The notes below the pieces were generated by a model, which was not told the origin of the DNA, made no database searches, and was given only the letters and a program-made list of their open reading frames with translations. Shown here piece by piece: positions 58,001 through 64,000 of a stretch of 64,000 nt of DNA. This stretch comes from Reticulitermes speratus (lineage: Eukaryota; Arthropoda; Insecta; Blattodea; Rhinotermitidae). Both the position numbers and the translations under genes were made by a program. The stretch covers positions 42,764,483-42,828,482 of the forward strand of contig JAJKFL010000237.1 in NCBI GenBank assembly GCA_021186555.1, written 5' to 3'. Position 1 is the first letter of the stretch; each line of letters begins with the position of its first letter.

Positions 58001-58363
58001 CAACAGCACAAATACAATAGTAGGACAAAGAACACCAACAGCACAAATACCATAGTAGGACAAAGAACACCAACAGCACAAATACAATAGTAGGACAAAG
58101 AACACCAACAGCACAAATACAATAGTAGGACAAAGAACACCAACAGCACAAATACCATAGTAGGACAAAGAACACCAACAGCACAAATACCATAGTAGGA
58201 CAAAGAACACCAACAGCACAAATACAATAGTAGGACAAAGAACACCAACAGCACAAATACAATAGTAGGACAAAGAACACCAACAGCACAAATACCATAG
58301 TAGGACAAAGAACACCAACAGCACAAATACCATAGTAGGACAAAGAACACCAACAGCACAAAT
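55054..58363. repeat. 35-bp tandem array, about 95 copies, 3.3 kb
   Basis: The unit contains CAAATACCATAGTAGGACAA and AGAACACCAACAGCA. The main variant is ATACAATAG. It carries no stop in any minus frame, and 35 is coprime to 3, so three frames of up to 1136 codons arise with the same hydrophobic motif (LLVFFVLLWYLCCWCSLSYY). They are artefacts. A cluster of indels and scrambled bases lies at about 56690-56720 and 57000-57530. Confidence 0.98.
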
Positions 58364-59059
58364 TCACCTACCAGAATACCTGCTCCCTCCTTAAATTTAC
58401 GAACCACACTACAAAACAAGTACACTTTTCTTTAAGTCATTAACGATGCAGTCCTGAAAATTATTTATCTATTGGCACACGTAACTTTAATACCAAATTT
58501 CTTGGAATAGTTAATTTCGAACAACACCAACAAATTATCCAAACACTAAGATCTGATGACAGTACAGTTACCTTAACCTTCAAACTACACAGCAACCTGG
58601 TGTTGGCATTACTGTTGTTGTTGTTGCTGCTGCTGCTGGTGGTGGTGGTGGTGGCGGTGCTGTTTTTGTTGCAGCTGTTACTGTCTTATCATTATCATTA
58701 TCATTATCATCATCATAATCATCACCACCGCCACCACCACCATCATCAAAGCAATGTCACCATTTAATATAGCCAGACAAATAAGAAATCTCTAACCACT
58801 TCTCCCTCCCCACAATAGCATGAAAATGAAGATATCAGAATTGCAAATGCAGTGGTTTGAAGAAAGGGCCGCAGAATTTTGATTTACTGATTAATGCTAC
58901 AGTGCATAATATTGAGAAAATAATTTGGTGGACACTAAAGTAATGCGATTAATTTTTACGAATTTAAATCCTGAAGACTGCATGACCAGCAGGCAGTCGC
59001 AGCTGCCAACCATCTCAGTAATGACAGCTAAGTTCAGTCGCTACCTCACAAAGAACACA
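58364..59059. other. Unassigned stretch with trinucleotide runs
   Basis: Simple runs (TTG)n, (CTG)n, (GTG)n at 58612-58670 and (ATT/ATC)n, (CAC)n at 58690-58750 face each other and could pair partly. No gene recognised. Confidence 0.5.
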
Positions 59060-59225
59060 GTCCATCTCATTTACAAAGAATCAGTTAATTTGTTTACTAA
59101 GGCAATGATCACTGTATTTTGAGAGAATCATACAGACACAAAAATACAATGTGTCGGTACAAATGCAGAAGTTGTGAATGTTGCTTCTGGTGGTACACAC
59201 AGTTACCACTGTGTGTTAAATGTTG
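59060..59225 (+). mobile_element. Single, unamplified relic of the 114-bp element family
   Basis: It shows the family order with decay: ACAAAGAATCAGTTAATTTG, ATACAATGTGTCGGTAC, GTTGTGAATGTT and GGTGGTACACACAGTTACCA. Only one copy of the core is present. Confidence 0.65.
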
Positions 59226-59439
59226 CCACAACGTGAGTTACGGATTTCTGCTACAAACACAGCACAAATCATTCCCGCAGACACTTGTCAGGAAGCAGGT
59301 ACTGGCATTCTTCAGTGGCCCGACACATAAGGACTTTATGATCAGCACTGCAGCCTTGAGTCACCGCAGCCAGTCGCACACCGTCACATCTCTTCGCCTT
59401 TTACAGATATTCACCACACCATTCTCCTCCAAGCAACTG

Positions 59440-59560
59440 CAGCCTGTCCGCCTGACGTAACAGCGTGCCTGGAGTACAGCATCAGGGGCTTTGCATTCGC
59501 AAAGTCTTGGGTTCGAACCCAGGCCTCCACTATCCTCATATTTCATGATTCTCCTCAGTC
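59440..59560 (+). mobile_element. SINE head-like segment
   Basis: CAGGGGCTTTGCATTCGCAA followed by GTCTTGGGTTCGAACCCAGG is a tRNA-like anticodon and T-arm stretch with a strong B box. No clear tail. Confidence 0.45.
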
Positions 59561-59699
59561 TATCCACGTAAACAGCAGCACGACCTTCAATCGCGCCATG
59601 ACCGCCTTCTGCCACGTTCTTTGCAATTCATTACACATTTATATCCTAATTATAGACTACTGTGCTCTCTAAGAGGTACGAAATGAATATTTTTGACTA

Positions 59700-60860
59700 C
59701 TACGACGTACTTCCCGCCTCCCACCGCGAAGCACGGGTTCGATCCCAGGCCAATCAGTATTAGATTTGTGATGGACAAAGTGGCACTGGGGCAGGTTTCT
59801 CTCCCAGTACTTCAGTTTTCCCCTGTCAGTATCATTCCACCAATGCTCCACACTCATTCATACATCTACCACCAACGCTGTATAATGTTTCTCTCCCAGT
59901 ACTTCAGTTTTCCCCTGTCAGTATCATTCCACCAATGCTCCATACTCATTCATACATCTACCACCAACGCTGTATAATGTTTCTCTCCCAGTACTTCAGT
60001 TTTCCCCTGTCAGTATCATTCCACCAATGCCCACTACTCATTCATACATCTACCACCAACGCTGTATAATGTTTCTCTCACAGTACTTCAAGTTTCCCCT
60101 GTCAGTATCATTCCACCAATGCCCATACTCATTCATACATCTACCACCAACGCTGTATAATGTTTCTCTCCCATTACTTCATGTTTCCCCTGTCAGTATC
60201 ATTCCACCAATGCCCATTCATTCATACATCTACCACCAACGCTGTATAATGTTTCCTCCCAGTACTTCAGTTTCCCTGTCAGTATCATTCCACCAATGCT
60301 CCATACTCATTCATACATCTACCACCAACGCTGTATAATGTTTCTCTCCCAGTACTTCAGTTTTCCCCTGTCAGTATCATTCCACCAATGCCCATACTCA
60401 TTCATACATCTACCACCAACGCTGTATAATGTTTCTCTCACAGTACTTCAGTTTCCCCTGTCAGTATCATTCCACCAATGCCCCATACTCATTCATACAT
60501 CTACCACCAACGCTGTATAATGTTTCTCTCCTGTACTTCAGTTTCCCCTGTCAGTATCATTCCACCAATGCCCATACTCATTCATCCATCTACCACCAAC
60601 GCTGTATAATGTTTCTCTCCCAGTACTTCAGTTTCCCTGTCAGTATCATTCCACCAATGCTCCATACTCATTCATCCATCTACCACCAACGCTGTATAAT
60701 GTTTCTCTCCCAGTACTTCAGTTTTCCCCTGTCAGTATCATTCCACCAATGCCCCATACTCATCTTCATCTACATGTTGCTCTTACCAGAAAAACAAACG
60801 GGCGAAGCCTGGGAACCTTCCAAAAAGCAATGTTCTTTCGGAAATCCCGAAGCACTGGAC
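59700..60860 (+). mobile_element. tRNA-headed SINE with internal 92-bp minisatellite (second locus)
   Basis: The head (CCTCCCACCGCGAAGCACGG, GGTTCGATCCCAGG, 59715-59750) leads into AAAGTGGCACTGGGGCAGG, then the 92-bp array, then the tail (GGCGAAGCCTGGGAACCTTC, GCAATGTTCTTTCGGAAAT, 60800-60845). Same head-array-tail order as the inverted locus 11765-14885, with about 10.5 units instead of 32. Confidence 0.85.
59791..60766 (+). repeat. 92-bp tandem array, about 10.5 copies
   Basis: Units contain CAGTACTTCAGTTTTCCCCT and CCACCAACGCTGTATAATGT. Copies here have more small deletions (TTTCCCCTG, TTTCCCTG, GCCCATAC) than at 11899-14790. Confidence 0.96.
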
Positions 60861-61084
60861 AGAGAAGTATTTCCACATTGTTTCAGGCATCAGAGAGCTA
60901 ATAAATCGATGACAGGCATTCAGAAACACGTCTGGCTTCTGTATACTACCACGACGGATCTATGTTAGCAGCAGGTGTGGCAGAGACACGTCACAACTTG
61001 TTGGAGACACGCAATGCTGAAGTTGTGGGAAAACGACCAAATGGGACACTGCAACACAGAGGTTAATGTAACGTGCTTTATAGC
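60861..61084. other. Unassigned stretch
   Basis: No gene or recognised element. Confidence 0.4.
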
Positions 61085-62447
61085 GATGAGGAACGGACTT
61101 CAGACTAACCCTTTAAAGCCCAGTGGTTACTATATATACCGCCATGTTCAACATTCACAAATTCTACGTTCTGCCCACACAATGTATTTATGTGTTTTGT
61201 GTGGATCTCAGAACAAACAGCGATTATTTCACTGTACAGCATTAACTGACTGGTTTGTATAACTGAGACGGAGTGTGTTTACTGCGCGGTACGGACTGTA
61301 TTTATGTGTTTTGTGTGGATCTCAGAACAAACAGCGATTATTTCACTGTACAACATTAACTGACTGGTTTGTATAACTGAGACGGAGTGTGTTTACTGCG
61401 CGGTACGGACTGTATTTATGTGTTTTGTGTGGATGTCAGAACAAACAGCGATTATTTCACTGTATAGCATTAACTGACTGGTTTGTATAACTGAGACGGA
61501 GTGTGTTTACTGCGCGGTACGGACTGTATTTATGTGTTTTGTGTGGATCTCAGAACAAACAGCGATTATTTCACTGTACAACATTAACTGACTGGTTTGT
61601 ATAACTGAGACGGAGTGTGTTTACTGCGCGGTACGGACTGTATTTATGTGTTTTGTGTGGATCTCAGAACAAACAGCAATTATTTCACTGTACAACATTA
61701 ACTGACTGGTTTGTATAACTGAGACGGAGTGTGTTTACTGCGCGGTACGGACTGTATTTATGTGTTTTGTGTGGATCTCAGAACAAACAGCGATTATTTC
61801 ACTGTACAGCATTAACTGACTGGTTTGTATAACTGAGACGGAGTGTGTTTACTGCGCGGTACGGACTGTATTTATGTGTTTTGTGTGGATCTCAGAACAA
61901 ACAGCGATTATTTCACTGTACAACATTAACTGACTGGTTTGTATAACTGAGACGGAGTGTGTTTACTGCGCGGTACGGACTGTATTTATGTGTTTTGTGT
62001 GGATCTCAGAACAAACAGCGATTATTTCACTGTACAACATTAACTGACTGGTTTGTATAACTGAGACGGAGTGTGTTTACTGCGCGGTACGGACTGTATT
62101 TATGTGTTTTGTGTGGATCTCAGAACAAACAGCAATTATTTCACTGTACAACATTAACTGACTGGTTTGTATAACTGAGACGGAGTGTGTTTACTGCGCG
62201 GTACGGACTGTATTTATGTGTTTTGTGTGGATCTCAGAACAAACAGCGATTATTTCACTGTACAGCATTAACTGACTGGTTTGTATAACTGAGACGGAGT
62301 GTGTTTACTGCGCGGTACGGACTGTATTTATGTGTTTTGTGTGGATCTCAGAACAAACAGCGATTATTTCACTGTACAACATTAACTGACTGGTTTGTAT
62401 AACTGAGACGGAGTGTGTTTACTGCGCGGTACGGACTGTATTTATGT
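61085..62447 (-). repeat. 114-bp array, inverted, about 11 copies, with terminal segment
   Basis: The terminal segment at 61095-61185 (CTTTAAAGCCCAGTGGTTAC, GTTCAACATTCACAAATTCT, CTGCCCACACAATG) is followed by the units. The last unit stops inside TGTATTTATGTG at 62447. ACAACATT and ACAGCATT variants alternate. Confidence 0.95.
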
Positions 62448-62879
62448 GCACGAACTATTACATTGTTCAGGAGAGTTACTGTGCACGATGGAGGCAGTCC
62501 AACACGGCGTACCACACACACAGGCAGTAGTCTTCACCATCATCGCCACCAGAACCTCAAATGTCACGTGTTGGTGCCCCAACGCAGCAGCGCGAACCTC
62601 AGTAATGATGTACAGAGGGTTGCAGCAGGCGGGCCTGACGTCTCACGCCACAGCCTTTACGGCAGAGGACGCGAATACGTCCAGTTACAGCGTCGTAACA
62701 TTAAACGAGATGTGCTCACAGGCAAGTGCAGCTCAGTTTTCCACTGCAGTGTCATTACTGTCCAACACAGTCCAAACAGTCCAACCAGTCCAACACAGTC
62801 CCCAAGCACACTGACGCACTTCTCCCACCTTAGCGCATTCCACAATAGAGGAAGACAAATGCATACAGGACCTTGGTGC
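62448..62879. other. Unassigned stretch
   Basis: Two overlapping plus frames (62413-62814 and 62415-62915) begin inside the array and show no domain. A short CCAACACAGTCCAA run (62761-62800) is low-complexity. Confidence 0.4.
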
Positions 62880-63116
62880 ACAAACGTGAGGGAAAGAGAT
62901 CATCAGCAGACCTAGACGTGGATGGGAGGATGATATTAAAATGGATCTTAAAGATATAAGGGTGGGAGGGCGTGAACTGGATTCGTCTGGCTCGAGATGG
63001 GGGCAAATGTCAGGCTTTTGTGAATGCAGTAATGAACCTTCGGGTTCCTTAAACCGGGGGTAAATTTCTTGACTAGCTGACGAACTGTTAGCTTCTGAAG
63101 AAGGATTCTGCTCCAT
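62880..63116 (+). pseudogene. LINE ORF2 C-terminal fragment
   Basis: The plus strand reads WEDDIKMDLKD, then after a frame break DWIRLARDGGKCQAFVNAVM and NLRVP, a stop, and a 3' UTR with TTCTTGACTAGCTGACGAAC and AGAAGGATTCTGCTCCATGG. Same family as 3233-4990. Its end abuts the hAT-like TIR at 63117. Confidence 0.75.
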
Positions 63117-63285
63117 GGACCAGTGGCGTAGCTAGGTTTTTTTTGACGCCCGGGGCGAGTAATCACAATGGCCGCTTACAGAAATTACGAAGTGTCAAGC
63201 AAGCAAAATCATTTACTGGATTTCCTTATATTCGGTTTAGTCATTTAAACTTTTTAGAGTGCCACAACCCCCCCCCCCCCCCCCA
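63117..63285 (+). mobile_element. Truncated hAT-like MITE (relative of 23481-23787)
   Basis: Starts CCAGTGGCGTAGCTAGG and shares GAGTAATCACAATGGCC, ATCATTTACTGGATTTCCTT and a poly-C tract with the 23-kb copy. It has GAGTAATCACA once, not tandemly. The right TIR is not found after the poly-C. Confidence 0.7.
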
Positions 63286-63569
63286 TGGACTTAGTCGCAG
63301 TCACGACGTTACAGCTATAACGTTTTATCTGCTGCACATTCTGGCACTGACATTCTGGCACTGACAAGGAAAGCAGCCATACCCGGGCGAAGAACGGGTA
63401 CTTCCGTGTGTTATTTAGACGAACGTGAGGCATCAGATTATAACAGATAAGTGTGTGACGTCACGTCCGCTGTGTCTAACGAGCACCTTTACTTTCATTT
63501 TCTGAAGCAAGCGTCACACAACAGGCACAGCGGCAGCTGAACGACACACAGAACCACGACAGACCTTTA

Positions 63570-63752
63570 AAGCACGGTGGTAACTATACTTACCACCTTT
63601 CTAACATTAAAATGCTCTCTGCACTTTACCCCACACAGTGCAGCTATACATTTCGTACGATTTTCACAACGAACGGCGATTATTTCCCTCACTGGTCTTT
63701 GTGATAACGGCGGAGTGTTCTCTGTGAGGTAGAAACCGAATTTTATATACAG
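63570..63752 (-). mobile_element. Single, unamplified relic of the 114-bp element family
   Basis: Same order as the inverted arrays: TTAAAGCACGGTGGTAACTA, TTACCCCACACAGTGCAGC, ACGGCGATTATTTCCCTCAC, GATAACGGCGGAGTGTTCTC. One core only. Confidence 0.7.
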
Positions 63753-63846
63753 TAGAACCTCGATTATCCGAAATAAAAGTGGCGGACCCGATTTCGGATA
63801 ATCAAAACTTCGGATAATTCGGAAATTCCGCTTGACGTCATAAGGT
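63753..63846 (+). mobile_element. pogo/Tigger-like transposon 5' terminus
   Basis: TA followed by CAGTAGAACCTCGATTATCC, then repeats of CGGATAAT in both orientations (TTCGGATAATCAAAACTTCG). This resembles pogo-group terminal sequence with a TA target. The rest of the element is replaced by array or lies outside the window. Confidence 0.6.
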
Positions 63847-63889
63847 GCAATACAAATAACATATATTCATAAACACGTCTTATGTTAAT

Positions 63890-64000
63890 AAAATTTATGG
63901 CACAACAAACTGTACGATATTTACAGATACAATACAACACTACAAAGTGTACGATATTTACAGATACAATACAACACTACAAAGTGTACGATATTTACAG
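63890..64000. repeat. 37-bp tandem repeat running off the right edge
   Basis: The unit TGTACGATATTTACAGATAC plus AATACAACACTACAAAG is repeated about 2.7 times up to the last base. Its full extent is unknown. Confidence 0.9.

Noticed and set aside
54959-58425. Very long minus-strand frames (770, 1036, 1136 codons) that look like hydrophobic membrane proteins
   Set aside because: They translate a 35-bp tandem array that lacks stops in all three frames; the same peptide period appears in every frame and frames slip at indels.
62413-62915. 133- and 166-codon overlapping frames
   Set aside because: Both start inside the 114-bp array, overlap each other in different frames and show no domain.

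Overview
The window looks like eukaryotic, most likely insect, nuclear DNA. It holds spliced genes with GT-AG introns, fossils of non-LTR retrotransposons, tRNA-headed SINEs, small hAT-, piggyBac- and pogo-like DNA elements, and a very large amount of tandem repeat. The repeat and LINE style recalls cockroach or termite genomes, but that placement is from memory and is weak. There are no operons, ribosome binding sites or CRISPR arrays. Nearly all long reading frames are tandem arrays with no stop codons, not genes.

Two genuine protein-coding loci are visible, both on the minus strand. (1) A complete five-coding-exon BTB-BACK-Kelch (KLHL-type) gene spans 54469 down to 45271. The exons are 54469-54308, 52802-52557, 51101-50409, 47939-47312 and 45422-45271. 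All junctions are GT-AG and in phase, and the product is 626 residues. This family usually supplies substrates to Cullin-3 ubiquitin ligases. (2) The first coding exon of an NRBP1/Madm homologue (pseudokinase-family adaptor) lies at 33961-33833; its other exons were not found here.

Layout. 1-9.5 kb: a 52-bp array cut by the window edge, a LINE reverse-transcriptase tail with a 100-bp amplified segment, a foldback SINE, a 34-bp array and the first 114-bp array. 9.5-16.2 kb: SINEs, an inverted 114-bp array, a SINE carrying a 2.9-kb 92-bp minisatellite, and a hAT-like element with target-site duplications. 16.2-27 kb: mostly unassigned single-copy-looking DNA with a pogo fossil, more 114-bp and 91-bp arrays, a second hAT-like MITE and SINEs. 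27-36 kb: a 66-bp array, LINE fossils and the NRBP1 exon. 36-45 kb: 38-, 37-, 20- and 39-bp arrays, with TIR elements and a foldback. 45-54.5 kb: the KLHL gene, whose introns hold a 44-bp array, a 38-bp array and small elements. 54.5-64 kb: a 3.3-kb 35-bp array, a second minisatellite SINE, another 114-bp array, LINE, hAT-like and pogo-like ends, and a 37-bp array running off the edge.

The main theme is that tandem arrays (about 24 kb by eye) repeatedly grow out of identifiable sequences: SINE bodies, a LINE 3' coding region, hAT-like interiors and, most strikingly, an exon/intron junction. The last case leaves 29 tandem copies of a 5' splice site next to Kelch exon 4. A second theme is a set of dispersed hammerhead-ribozyme-like motifs with matching stem changes.
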